Shown: positions 1 through 9,577 of the stretch, one piece after another
How the letters are laid out: each line of letters begins with the position of its first letter
Position numbering within the stretch: position 1 is the first letter of the stretch
Assembly: GCF_030696805.1 (NCBI RefSeq)
Contig: NZ_JAUYRO010000064.1
Location: forward strand, 1 to 38,726
Direction: 5' to 3'
DNA from: Methyloversatilis sp.
Lineage (GTDB): Bacteria > Pseudomonadota > Gammaproteobacteria > Burkholderiales > Rhodocyclaceae
Length of the DNA stretch: 38,726 nucleotides
Position numbers and translations under genes: made by a program
Notes under the pieces: model-generated
What the model was told of the DNA's origin: nothing
Database searches by the model: none
The model's input: the letters and a program-made list of their open reading frames with translations, nothing else

Positions 1-195
1 CGCTCCTGCGAAAAACGTCACCAGTTGCAAAGCCTTCACGGTTTTCGTAGGAGCCTGCCCCGCAGGCGATCCCGGTCTCCGAACACGTGACTCGGCTTGA
101 TCAACGCGCCTATCGCGGACGGGGTCCGCTCCTACGAAAAACGCCGCCAGTTGCAAAGCCTTCGCGGTTTTCGTAGGAGCCCTCCACGGCCGGCT
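1..195. repeat. REP/BIME cluster (GTAGGAGC family), left edge
   Basis: Short palindromic units occur in both orientations. A cut unit ends in gctcctgc at 1-9. A plus-oriented unit at 47-72 reads GTAGGAGC followed by the hairpin GCCTGC-CCC-GCAGGC. A minus-oriented unit at 111-135 carries GCGGAC-GGG-GTCCGC and ends GCTCCTAC. Another head is at 173-180. Head plus imperfect palindrome in inverted pairs, about 35-40 bp apart, is the usual build of REP/BIME elements. The cluster starts just past the rsmI stop codon and may give its mRNA a 3' hairpin. No RAYT transposase is in the window. Confidence 0.8.
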
Positions 196-205
196 CTGCG
201 TGCGA

Positions 206-1108
206 TCACACTGCATCCTCGTCCTGCGGCGCATCCGTGCCACGGGCCATTGCGTGGTCGTACAGCAACTTGCGCGGCGCGCCGGTGATGGCCTGCGCCA
301 CCTTCACGGCGCGACTTGGCGGCAGCTCTTCGAGCAGCAGATCCAGCGTGCGACGCGCCGTGGCGTCCAGCCCCTCTTCCGGCTGCGCCGCCGCGAGCAG
401 CAGCACGAATTCGCCACGCTGGCGGTTCGGGTCGGCGGCCAGCCATGCAGCCGCATCCGATACCGGCAGCCGCACGATCTGCTCGAACAGCTTGGTCAGT
501 TCGCGGGCGATCACCAATTCGCGTTCCGGCTCGATCACTGTGGCGATATCGTCGATGCATTCTACGATGCGGTGAGGCGCTTCGTAGAACACGAGCACGC
601 AGTCCTGTTCGCGCATCGATTCGAGCACCTTGCGTCGCGCCGCCGACTTGACCGGCAGAAAGCCTGCGAAACGGAACTGTGCGTCGAGCAGACCGCTGGC
701 CGACAGGGCCACCACGGCGGCACTCGGGCCGCTGATCGGTATCACGCGAAAGCCGGCGTCCTGCACCGCGCGCACCACCCGCGCGCCGGGGTCGGACACC
801 GCCGGCGTACCCGCATCCGACACCAGCGCCACGCGCCGGCCGTCGCGCAGTGCCGTGATCAGGCGCTCCGCACCGCTGCGCTCGTTGTGTTCATGCACCG
901 CCACCAGCTGGGCGGTCAGCCCGAGGTGGCGGGCGAGGCGCGACGTTTCCCGCGTGTCCTCGCAGGCGATCAGGTCGGCCGCGCGCAGCGCCGCGATGGC
1001 GCGTGCCGACAGCTCGCCCAGATGGCCGATCGGCGTGCCGACGACATACAATGCCGATGTCGTAAATTCTCGCGCGAGGTCATCATGGGGCGTCACGGCA
1101 TCGGTCAT
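206..1108 (-). CDS. rsmI: 16S rRNA (cytidine(1402)-2'-O)-methyltransferase RsmI
   Basis: This 300-residue protein is an SAM-dependent tetrapyrrole-methylase-fold enzyme that 2'-O-methylates C1402 of 16S rRNA in the ribosome P site (family knowledge). Visible motifs are GTPIGHLGE at residues 24-32, EDTR at 50-53 and SDAGTPAVSDPG at 97-108, the glycine-rich SAM and substrate loops of the family. Length is close to the usual 280-290. The reading frame stays open far upstream, but family homology begins only around residue 18, so the ATG at 1108 is chosen over longer starts that would overlap yraN. It is divergent from yraN, with 62 bases between them, as in the E. coli rsmI (yraL)-lpoA-yraN-diaA-dolP region; lpoA is not between them here. 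Confidence 0.95.
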   Translation of the reverse strand: MTDAVTPHDDLAREFTTSALYVVGTPIGHLGELSARAIAALRAADLIACEDTRETSRLARHLGLTAQLVAVHEHNERSGAERLITALRDGRRVALVSDAGTPAVSDPGARVVRAVQDAGFRVIPISGPSAAVVALSASGLLDAQFRFAGFLPVKSAARRKVLESMREQDCVLVFYEAPHRIVECIDDIATVIEPERELVIARELTKLFEQIVRLPVSDAAAWLAADPNRQRGEFVLLLAAAQPEEGLDATARRTLDLLLEELPPSRAVKVAQAITGAPRKLLYDHAMARGTDAPQDEDAV

Positions 1109-1170
1109 GGGGCACTTTCCTGCGGGCGGGCCGCCATTCTGAGCGTGGCAGCGGTCCGCCACAAGCCGGC

Positions 1171-1533
1171 ATGACGCTGCGCGCCGCGCACGGCGCCGCA
1201 GCCGAGGCGCTGGCTGCCCGTCATCTCGAAGCGCACGGCCTGCGGGTGATCGGCCGCAACTTGCGCTGGCCGGACGGCGAACTCGATCTGGTGTGCGAAC
1301 ACGGTGACAGCCTCGTTTTCGTAGAAGTGCGCCTGCGTCGCGATGCGCGCTTCGGCGGTGCAGCCGCCAGCGTCGGCCCGACCAAGCAGGCGCGGCTGAT
1401 CCGCGCCGCCCAGCACTATCTGGCCGAACAGGGCCGGCGTGCGCGCCAGCGCCCGGCACGCTTCGACGTGGTGGCGCTATCCGGGCTCGACGGCAGGCAT
1501 ATCGAATGGATACGCGATGCGTTCGGCCTGTAG
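1171..1533 (+). CDS. yraN: YraN family protein (UPF0102), nuclease-like fold
   Basis: The 120-residue protein matches the UPF0102/YraN family in length and motifs. GELDLV at residues 36-41 and FVEVRLR at 50-56 are the acidic and E-x-[KR] elements of a restriction-endonuclease-like fold, with R53 where most members have K. The biochemical function is not established for the family. It starts the block yraN, HIRAN gene, diaA, dolP. The end overlaps the start of the HIRAN gene by 17 bases, which suggests translational coupling. Confidence 0.9.
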   Translation: MTLRAAHGAAAEALAARHLEAHGLRVIGRNLRWPDGELDLVCEHGDSLVFVEVRLRRDARFGGAAASVGPTKQARLIRAAQHYLAEQGRRARQRPARFDVVALSGLDGRHIEWIRDAFGL

Positions 1534-1903
1534 CGTGCTGGCCCTGCTCGCCTCGTTCGCTGCTGACCTCGCGTCCGCCCAGAGCCTGCGCCTGCTGGCG
1601 CAGCGCTCGCCGCTGGCCGGTGCACAGTTCCACCAGCTGCATGCGGTGCGTCCGGCCCTGCGCGAAGGCGATGCGCTGACGCTGGAACGCGAACCCGACA
1701 ACCGCCATGACCGGCGCGCCATCCGCGTGCTGTGGCGCGGCCACATGCTGGGCTATCTGCCGCGCGCCGCCAATTTCGAGGCGGCAGCCGAAATGGATGC
1801 CGGACAGAGACTGAGTGCACGTATCGGCCGGCTGACCGACGACCCCGACCCCTGGCAGCGCGTGCGTATCGACGTGTATGTCGAACTGGTGCCCTCGCAA
1901 TGA
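1517..1903 (+). CDS. Exported HIRAN-domain protein
   Basis: A 128-residue protein with an N-terminal hydrophobic stretch ending ASA near residue 21, consistent with a Sec signal peptide. The rest is one HIRAN domain: GDALTLEREP and DNRHDRRAI at residues 51-69, then LGYLPR at 78-83. HIRAN domains are best known as DNA-end-binding modules fused to SNF2 helicases such as HLTF. A stand-alone copy with an export signal is a known but poorly understood bacterial form, so DNA binding should not be assumed. The ATG at 1517 lies inside the end of yraN. An earlier start is possible in frame but would lack the clean signal peptide. Confidence 0.8.
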   Translation: MRSACSVLALLASFAADLASAQSLRLLAQRSPLAGAQFHQLHAVRPALREGDALTLEREPDNRHDRRAIRVLWRGHMLGYLPRAANFEAAAEMDAGQRLSARIGRLTDDPDPWQRVRIDVYVELVPSQ

Positions 1904-1959
1904 AAAGCGGCTTCGTTTCCGGCTGTAAGTAAACGGGGCAACACAAGGGATATTGGTAA

Positions 1960-3230
<1,271 letters not shown>

Positions 3231-3254
3231 GCGCAGGTTGATCGCCGGGCGTCG

Positions 3255-3692
3255 TCAGAGGCCCGGTACCGCGAGCCTGCGGCGCAGCCAGCGCATCGCG
3301 CCGCCGATCACCGGCAGCTTTTCGTACAGCTCCTGCGCGGCATCCCAGTAATCGCGATGTTCGGCGACGCACCCCGCGTCGTCGAAGCGCAGCCGCGTCG
3401 CGCCCACGATCTGCAGCGCCTGCCCGCGCATCGTGAAATGCATCGTCCAGTCCAGCCACGCCGTATCGCCTTCGCTCATCGCCGAGTGCACCTCGAAGCG
3501 CGGTGAGTCGACCTGCTCGAACATGTGGCTGAAAATGCGCGCCACCGCCGCCCGCCCCCGCACATCGTTGAACGGATCGCGGAAGGTGGCGTCGGCCGCG
3601 TACAGCGCAGCGAGCCGGTCCACGGTGTCCAGCGTCAAGGCTTCGAACGCCGCGATCAGCGCGCGCAGGCGCAGGTCGGTGTCAGGAGACAT
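3255..3692 (-). CDS. SnoaL/NTF2-like fold protein
   Basis: A 145-residue protein of the NTF2-like/SnoaL superfamily. It has an N-terminal helical part with the common phrase ALYAADATFRDPF, then alternating strands with DWTMHFTMRG and VGATRLRFDDAG, and a closing HRDYWDAAQELYEKLP. Similar bacterial proteins often sit near steroid, lipid or regulatory genes, but the substrate cannot be read from the sequence. It lies 86 bases upstream of hrpA's 3' end on the same strand and is probably a separate transcription unit, convergent with dolP across a 24-base gap. Confidence 0.8.
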   Translation of the reverse strand: MSPDTDLRLRALIAAFEALTLDTVDRLAALYAADATFRDPFNDVRGRAAVARIFSHMFEQVDSPRFEVHSAMSEGDTAWLDWTMHFTMRGQALQIVGATRLRFDDAGCVAEHRDYWDAAQELYEKLPVIGGAMRWLRRRLAVPGL

Positions 3693-3778
3693 GTCGTGTC
3701 ATTCCGGAATCTTTCCCATCGGCCATTCTTGCAGAGAGTGACCGTGGGGTGCATTTGTGGGTGTGGGCGGCAGGCCGG

Positions 3779-6700
3779 TCAGGCCCGCGCACGCGACTCC
3801 CATATCTTCTGCAGCCGTTTCACCGACACCGGCACCGGGGTGCGCAGTTCCTGGGCGAACAGGTTCACGCGCAGCTCTTCGAGCAGCCAGCGGAACTCAT
3901 CGATGAACGGATCGGCCACGCCGGCGCGGGCGCGGACGATGCGTTCGCGGTCCCACAGGGTGGCCAGTGACTGCCAGTCGGCCAGCGCGCGGGCGTCGCG
4001 TTCCGGGTCGGTGCGCAGCTTGTCGATGCGCAGCGCGATCGCCTTCAGATAGCGTGGGTAGTGGGTCAGCCGCTCGAACGGCGTACGTTCGATGAAGAAC
4101 TTGCCGACCAGTGCATCGAGTTGGGCGCGCATGTCGGCGCCGGCATCCGGATGCGCCTTCAACGCGATGAGCTTTTTGCTCAGCGCGGCGTATTCGGTCA
4201 GCACGCTGCCAGCGAGCCGGCCGATTTCCTGCGCCACCAGCGAAATGCGCGGCCGGGCTTCGTCGCGGCGCGCGGCAAAGCTCGCAGCATCCTGCGGCCA
4301 GGGGTCCATCATGCAGCAGCGGTCCATCGTGGCGGCAACAAGCTGCGCGCGCAACTCCGGCTCGCTGCCCAGATTCATGTACTGCATCGCCATGTCGCGC
4401 AGGCCGGGCAGGCTCTTTTCGATGTACTTCACCTGATCGCGCAGCTCGAGCGCAAACAGCCGACGCAGGCCGCGCCGGTGCACCTCCAGCGCAGCCTCCG
4501 GCGTGTCGAGCACGCGCAGGCTGACCGACTCGCCTTCGTCCTGCAGCGCCGGAAAACCGATGACGCGACGACCGGCCACTTCGACTTCCATCAGTTCGGG
4601 TAGCGGCCCGAAGGTCCACGCGCGATAGCGTTCGTCGCCGGCGGTCTGCTCGGCGACCGCCGGGGCGGCCGGCTCGGCTGCAGCGCGGCCCTTCTTCGTC
4701 GGCTGCGGCACCGGCGCCTTCGCCACCACATCGCGTGCGCCGAGCGCAGACAGCGCGTCGGCCATGCTGCCGCGCGCCGTCGCGGCCTTCGCGGCCACCG
4801 CCTCGTTGTGCGCCGCAGCCGGTGCACTTGCCGGCGGGCGAGCCGCGTCCGCCACGGGTGCAGCCGGCGGCAGCGCGATGCGTGCCGACTCGAAACGACG
4901 CGCCACCTCGTCCTTCAGCCGGGTGCGCAGTTCGGCCAGATTGCGCGACTGGCCGAGCACCCGGCCGTGCTCATCGACCACCCGCACATTCATCATCAGA
5001 TGCGCCGGCAGGTTTTCGGCACGGATGGCATCGGACGGCAGCTTCAGGCTCACCTTCAGTTCGATCGCGCGCGCCAGCGCCTTCACCAGCGGTTCGGCCT
5101 GGTCGTGTTCCTGCGCGATGAAATCGGCGACGAAACCGGCCACCGGCTGCAGACGATGGCGCAGCTTCGGCGGAATGGTCTTGGCCAGCTGCAGCACTTT
5201 CTCTTCGATCAGGCCGGGCACCAGCCAGTCGAGCCTGGCCGCCGGAATCTGGTTCAGCAGCGTCAGCGGCACGGTCAGCGTGACGCCGTCGTCGGCCGCG
5301 CCCGGTTCGTGCCGGTACTCGAGCTTCAGGCGCTGGCCCAGCAGATCCATCTTGGCCGGGAAGCGCTCGCTGCTGACGCCGGCCGCCTCGTGGCGCATCA
5401 GCTGTTCGCGCGTGAGATGCAGCAGCTTCGGGTTTTCGCGCTCGGCGTCGCGCCGCCAGCGCTCAAAGCCGCGCAAATCGATCACGTCCGCGGGCACGAT
5501 GGAATCGTAGAAGGCGTGAATCAGCGATTCGTCCACCAGCAGGTCCTGGCGCCGCTGCTTCTCTTCCAGCCGCTCGATCTGCGCGATCAGGTCAAGGTTG
5601 TGCTGCAGGAATTTCATCTGCTTCAACGCGATGTCGGTCACGTCGCCATTGACCAGCCCTTCGCGGATCAGCAGTTCGCGCGCCAGCACCGGGTCGGTCT
5701 TGCCGTACTGCACCGCCCGCTTGGCATACAGCGTGATGCCGTGGATGACGCCGCGCTCCCAGGCGACCGTCTCGCCGCGGCTTTTCGACCAGTGCGGCTC
5801 ATAGGTCGAGCGACGCAGCAGATGGGCGCCCACCTCCTCCACCCATTCCGGTTCGATGCGCGCGATACAGCGCGCGAACAGCCGCGTGGTTTCGACCAGT
5901 TCGGCGGTCATGATCCACTTGCCGCCTTTCTTCGCCAGCGCCGAGCCCGGATGCGGCCAGAACTTGATGCCGCGTGCGCCCAGATACGGCGGTTCGCCGG
6001 CGCGCGCGTCTTCGATGCGCAGTCCGAGATTGCCGAGCAGGCCGGTCAGCAGCGCGCGATGCAGCGCATCGAATTCGGCCGGCCGTTCGTTCTCCTTCCA
6101 GTCGTGCTCGGCACACAGCGTGTGCAGCTGGGTGTGCACGTCGCGCCACTCGCGCATGCGCATCCAGTTCAGGAAGTTGGCGCGGCACCACTCGCGCTGC
6201 TTGGCCTGAGACTGGTGATGCCACACCTCGTCGAACGCCGCCCACGCCTTCAGATACCACAGGAATTCGCTGCGTTCGTCGGCGAACTTCGCGTGCGCCT
6301 GATCGGCTGCGCCGGCCCGTTCTTCGGGCCGGTCGCGCGGGTCCTGCACCGACAGGCCGGCGGTGATGACCAGCACTTCCTTCAGGGCGCCGTGGTCGCG
6401 CGCCGCCAGAATCATGCGCGCCACGCGCGGGTCGACCGGCAGCTTCGCCAGTTCGCGGCCGAGCGGCGTCAGATCGCGCGCCTCGTCCACCGCGCCCAGT
6501 TCCTGCAGCAGCTGATAGCCATCGGCGATGGCGCGCGGCGCTGGGCGGTCGATGAAGGGGAATTCCTCGACGTCGGCCAGACTGAGCGACTTCATGCGCA
6601 GGATGACGCCGGCCAGCGACGAGCGCAGGATTTCCGGGTCGGTGTGCGCCGGCCGCAGGTTGAAATCCTCTTCGTCGTACAGCCGGAAGCACACGCCGCT

Positions 6701-7909
6701 CGACACCCGGCCGCAGCGGCCGGCGCGCTGCTTGGCAGCCGACTGCGCAATCGCTTCAACTTGCAATTGCTCGACCTTGTTGCGGTAGCTGTAGCGCTTC
6801 ACGCGCGCCAGACCGGTGTCGATCACATAGCGGATGCCCGGCACGGTGAGCGAAGTTTCGGCCACGTTGGTGGCGAGAATGACGCGCCGGCCGTTCGAAC
6901 CCTGGAACACGCGCGACTGTTCCTGCGCCGACTGACGCGCGTACAGCGCCAGCACTTCCGGCTTCACGCCGGCCAGCCGCGTGTGGTGCTTGCGCAGCGC
7001 CTCGGTGCATTCGCGGATTTCCCGCTCGCCCGGCATGAACACGAGCACGTCGCCCGGGCCCGTCGAGAAGGCCTCGTCCACCGCGTCGCACACCGCGTCA
7101 TACAGGTCGCGGTCCTTCTGCGCCTCGAACGGCCGCCAGCGCATTTCGATCGGGTACAGCCGGCCGCTCACCTCGATCACCGGCGCCGGCCTGTCGCCCT
7201 GCGCGAAGTGGTTGGCGAAGCGCTCGGCGTCCAGGGTGGCGGAGGTAACGATCACCTTCAGGTCGGGCCGGCGCGGCAGCACCTCGCGCAGATAGCCGAG
7301 CAGGAAGTCGATGTTCAGGCTGCGCTCGTGCGCCTCGTCGATGATCAGCGTGTCGTAGGCGGCCAGCCAGCGGTCGCGCTGCGTTTCGGCAAGCAGGATG
7401 CCGTCGGTCATCAGCTTGATGCGGCTGTCTTCCGACGTGCGATCGGTGAAGCGGATCGCGAAGCCGACTTCGCGGCCGAGCGACACGTTCAATTCCTTGG
7501 CGACACGGTCAGCGGTGGCGCGCGCCGCGATGCGGCGCGGCTGCGTATGGCCGATCAACCCGCGCGCGCCACGGCCCAGTTCGAGGCACAGCTTGGGCAG
7601 TTGCGTGGTCTTGCCGGAGCCGGTTTCGCCACACACGATGATGACCTGATGCGCCTGCAGCGCGGCCGCGATTTCGTCGCGCCGCGCCGACACCGGCAAC
7701 TCTTCCGGGTACTCGATCTTCGGCGCCGACGCGCGCCGCGCCGCGACCTTGGCCTGCGACGCCGCGACGCGTTCGGCCAGCTTTGCCGGCCACTTGTCCG
7801 GCGCGCGTTGCCCCGGCGGCAGTTCGCGCAGCGCGCGGCCGATTGCCGCCGCATCGCGGCTCATGCAGCTTTCGAGAATGGCGTTCAGATCGGGGGGCGG
7901 CACAGTCAT
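3779..7909 (-). CDS. hrpA: ATP-dependent RNA helicase HrpA
   Basis: A 1376-residue DEAH-box helicase. Walker A is GETGSGKT at 94-101 and the DEAH box is at 191-194. The SAT motif follows in VTSATLDAERF, and motif VI is QRAGRCGR. After the RecA domains come the HA2/OB segments and a long C-terminal DUF3418 region, which defines the HrpA type; E. coli HrpA is about 1300 residues. HrpA acts on stalled ribosomes and on mRNA processing in E. coli. An alanine/proline-rich low-complexity linker of about 80 residues in the C-terminal half is longer than usual and accounts for the extra length. The ATG at 7909 precedes a typical N-terminal helical segment. Confidence 0.95.
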   Translation of the reverse strand: MTVPPPDLNAILESCMSRDAAAIGRALRELPPGQRAPDKWPAKLAERVAASQAKVAARRASAPKIEYPEELPVSARRDEIAAALQAHQVIIVCGETGSGKTTQLPKLCLELGRGARGLIGHTQPRRIAARATADRVAKELNVSLGREVGFAIRFTDRTSEDSRIKLMTDGILLAETQRDRWLAAYDTLIIDEAHERSLNIDFLLGYLREVLPRRPDLKVIVTSATLDAERFANHFAQGDRPAPVIEVSGRLYPIEMRWRPFEAQKDRDLYDAVCDAVDEAFSTGPGDVLVFMPGEREIRECTEALRKHHTRLAGVKPEVLALYARQSAQEQSRVFQGSNGRRVILATNVAETSLTVPGIRYVIDTGLARVKRYSYRNKVEQLQVEAIAQSAAKQRAGRCGRVSSGVCFRLYDEEDFNLRPAHTDPEILRSSLAGVILRMKSLSLADVEEFPFIDRPAPRAIADGYQLLQELGAVDEARDLTPLGRELAKLPVDPRVARMILAARDHGALKEVLVITAGLSVQDPRDRPEERAGAADQAHAKFADERSEFLWYLKAWAAFDEVWHHQSQAKQREWCRANFLNWMRMREWRDVHTQLHTLCAEHDWKENERPAEFDALHRALLTGLLGNLGLRIEDARAGEPPYLGARGIKFWPHPGSALAKKGGKWIMTAELVETTRLFARCIARIEPEWVEEVGAHLLRRSTYEPHWSKSRGETVAWERGVIHGITLYAKRAVQYGKTDPVLARELLIREGLVNGDVTDIALKQMKFLQHNLDLIAQIERLEEKQRRQDLLVDESLIHAFYDSIVPADVIDLRGFERWRRDAERENPKLLHLTREQLMRHEAAGVSSERFPAKMDLLGQRLKLEYRHEPGAADDGVTLTVPLTLLNQIPAARLDWLVPGLIEEKVLQLAKTIPPKLRHRLQPVAGFVADFIAQEHDQAEPLVKALARAIELKVSLKLPSDAIRAENLPAHLMMNVRVVDEHGRVLGQSRNLAELRTRLKDEVARRFESARIALPPAAPVADAARPPASAPAAAHNEAVAAKAATARGSMADALSALGARDVVAKAPVPQPTKKGRAAAEPAAPAVAEQTAGDERYRAWTFGPLPELMEVEVAGRRVIGFPALQDEGESVSLRVLDTPEAALEVHRRGLRRLFALELRDQVKYIEKSLPGLRDMAMQYMNLGSEPELRAQLVAATMDRCCMMDPWPQDAASFAARRDEARPRISLVAQEIGRLAGSVLTEYAALSKKLIALKAHPDAGADMRAQLDALVGKFFIERTPFERLTHYPRYLKAIALRIDKLRTDPERDARALADWQSLATLWDRERIVRARAGVADPFIDEFRWLLEELRVNLFAQELRTPVPVSVKRLQKIWESRARA

Positions 7910-8019
7910 GGGGCGGGACAGCGATCCGCCAGCGGCGGAAAGGGCGACATTGTCGTTGAAAGGCAGGCCGACGGGCGGTTGGGGTGGGTGGTGTTGGTAG
8001 TCGGCGGGCCGGGGGTGGT

Positions 8020-8223
8020 GTTGGGCATCGCCTTCGGCTCACCCCAACCTACAAAAGCGTGACGAGTCCGTAGGTTGGGGTGAGCGCAGCGATGCCTAAC
8101 ATCCGTCGTCGCACCCCGCGCCCACGCCGTAGGTTGGGGTGAGCCGAAGGCGATGCCCAACACCCGCCCCACCGCACCGCGCACCCGCCCACGTAGGTTG
8201 GGGTGAGCGCAGCGATGCCCAAC
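8020..8223. repeat. Interspersed repeat family GTAGGTTGGGGTGAGC, four copies
   Basis: Four copies of a 31-33 bp unit lie in the 355-base gap between crcB and the hrpA start. The plus-oriented copies are at 8070-8100, 8129-8161 and 8193-8223, and one inverted copy is at 8020-8052. Each begins GTAGGTTGGGGTGAGC and ends GCGATGCCCAAC or a close variant. The middle alternates between CGCAGCGATG and CGAAGGCGATG. The ends are partly complementary (GTTGGG against CCCAAC), so each unit can fold. No gene is seen in this gap. Confidence 0.85.
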
Positions 8224-8264
8224 GGCGGCCTGTCACCCTCGACACCCCCATCCCCGGCGCACGG

Positions 8265-8642
8265 CTAGCCCACGACGTTCTTCCACATCCACCAACCGAG
8301 CGCGGTCATGGCGAGCGAACCGATCACGTGCGCGGCCACGGCGACGAAGGCCCACATCGTGTCGCCGCGCTGGAAGAGCGAAAACACCTCGCCTGAAAAG
8401 CTCGAAAAGGTGGTCAGACCGCCCAGAAACCCCGTTGTACAGAGCAGTTTCACATGCGGCGGCACATCCGGCACCGACTGGAAAACAGCCAGCGCGACAC
8501 CCATCAGCAAGCCGCCGACCATATTGGCCGCCCACGTGCCGAGCGGAAACCCGGCGAACAGCGGATTCAGCGTCAGGCCCAGCCCCCAGCGCAGCCAGGC
8601 ACCGAGCGCCGCACCGCCGCCCACGGCAAGGAAGTTCTGCAT
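8265..8642 (-). CDS. crcB: Fluoride-specific ion channel CrcB/Fluc
   Basis: A 125-residue protein with four predicted membrane helices, the length and topology of Fluc channels, which work as antiparallel dimers to expel fluoride. Family signatures are visible: GTWAAN with N40, and GFLGGLTTFSSFSGE at 71-85, the conserved phenylalanine/serine track lining the pore. No fluoride riboswitch is recognised upstream. The gene lies upstream of hrpA on the same strand but is separated by the repeat-filled gap, so it is probably transcribed on its own. Confidence 0.95.
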   Translation of the reverse strand: MQNFLAVGGGAALGAWLRWGLGLTLNPLFAGFPLGTWAANMVGGLLMGVALAVFQSVPDVPPHVKLLCTTGFLGGLTTFSSFSGEVFSLFQRGDTMWAFVAVAAHVIGSLAMTALGWWMWKNVVG

Positions 8643-8767
8643 GTCGCGCAGCCGGAGTCATTGAAGGCGCTCATTGTAAAGACAGGCAAGTCCCTGCACG
8701 AGCCATCCACAGTTTGCTCTGCTGCCGATTCCGTCTTCGAGACGCCACATCGCTTGCTCAACGTACG

Positions 8768-8950
8768 TATCGCGGACAGGGTCCGCTCCTACGAACGGCA
8801 ACACCGTCGCGGTTTTCGTAGGAGCCTGCCCTGCAGGCGATCCGGTCTCCGAGATGCGGCAGCTCGTGATCGACGTGCGGATCGCGGGCAGGGTCCGCTC
8901 CTACAAACGGCAACACCGTCGCGGTTTTCGCAGGCGCGTTCAATGGCCAG
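8768..8950. repeat. REP/BIME cluster (GTAGGAGC family)
   Basis: The 416-base gap between crcB and the first ECF sigma gene holds a minus-oriented unit at 8768-8792 (stem GCGGAC-AGG-GTCCGC), a plus unit at 8818-8843 (stem GCCTGC-CCT-GCAGGC), a second minus unit at 8880-8904 and a degenerate half unit near 8936-8945. Spacers carry the shared text GGCAACACCGTCGCGGTTTT. No gene is seen elsewhere in the gap. Confidence 0.8.
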
Positions 8951-9058
8951 CCGTCTGCGGGCGGCGAGCAGTGGCCGCTCGCTCGGCCTGTCACACGATG
9001 TAAGGTTGCGCACCCGCCACGGGTCTGTAGGCTTGTCAGCTCATCCCCGGACGACGTC

Positions 9059-9577
9059 GTGATACTCGGATTCAGCAAACGCAAAAGCTTCGAACAGGCG
9101 GTGCGCGCCTTCAGCCCGGACCTGTACCGGTTCGCCTGGTGGCTGTGCCGCGACAAGTTCGTGGCCGAAGACCTGGTGCAGGAAACGTTTGTCCGCGCCT
9201 GGAAGGCGTGGGACGACATCAAGGATTCCAACGCCACCAAAAGCTGGCTGATCACCATCGTGCGGCGCGAGCACGCCCGGCTGTACGAACGGAAGCAGTT
9301 CGATTACGTCGATGTCGAGCTGGAAGACCTGCAGATCGCCGCCGACCACGAACCGATGGAGCTGTTTGAAACGGAAAACCTGCTGGGCAGCCTGCCGCTG
9401 ACCCTGCGCGAACCGCTGGTGCTGCAGGCACTGGGCGGTTTTTCATGTGCTGAAATCGCCACCATGCTCGACACCACCGAAGGCGCCATCATGACCCGCC
9501 TGACCCGCGCCCGGCAGGCGCTGCGCAGCACGCTCACCGCCCAACCGGGCACCGCCGGCCGGAGGGCCGAATCATGA
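9059..9577 (+). CDS. ECF-type RNA polymerase sigma factor
   Basis: A 172-residue ECF sigma factor. Region 2 runs through LYRFAWWLCRDKFVAEDLVQETFVRAWKAW in outline (positions about 23-52), with the promoter-melting part NATKSWLITIVRRE. Region 4 is a helix-turn-helix around CAEIATMLDTTEGAIMTRLTRAR near the C-terminus. The start is a GTG with only a weak ribosome site, so a nearby alternative is possible. Its stop overlaps the start of the anti-sigma gene (ATGA), the usual coupling for a sigma/anti-sigma pair. The downstream exported catalase-like protein suggests an oxidative or envelope-stress regulon, by inference. Confidence 0.9.
   Translation: MILGFSKRKSFEQAVRAFSPDLYRFAWWLCRDKFVAEDLVQETFVRAWKAWDDIKDSNATKSWLITIVRREHARLYERKQFDYVDVELEDLQIAADHEPMELFETENLLGSLPLTLREPLVLQALGGFSCAEIATMLDTTEGAIMTRLTRARQALRSTLTAQPGTAGRRAES

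Noticed and set aside
4808-8062. 1084-codon open frame antisense to hrpA
   Set aside because: It mirrors hrpA codons in a GC-rich genome; composition is histidine/glutamine/arginine-rich and no domain is visible.
8020-8223. CRISPR array
   Set aside because: Units are in mixed orientation and spacers are of unequal length (17 to 31 bases); no cas gene is near.
8643-8767. Fluoride riboswitch upstream of crcB
   Set aside because: The conserved crcB-motif pseudoknot elements could not be found by eye on the minus strand.
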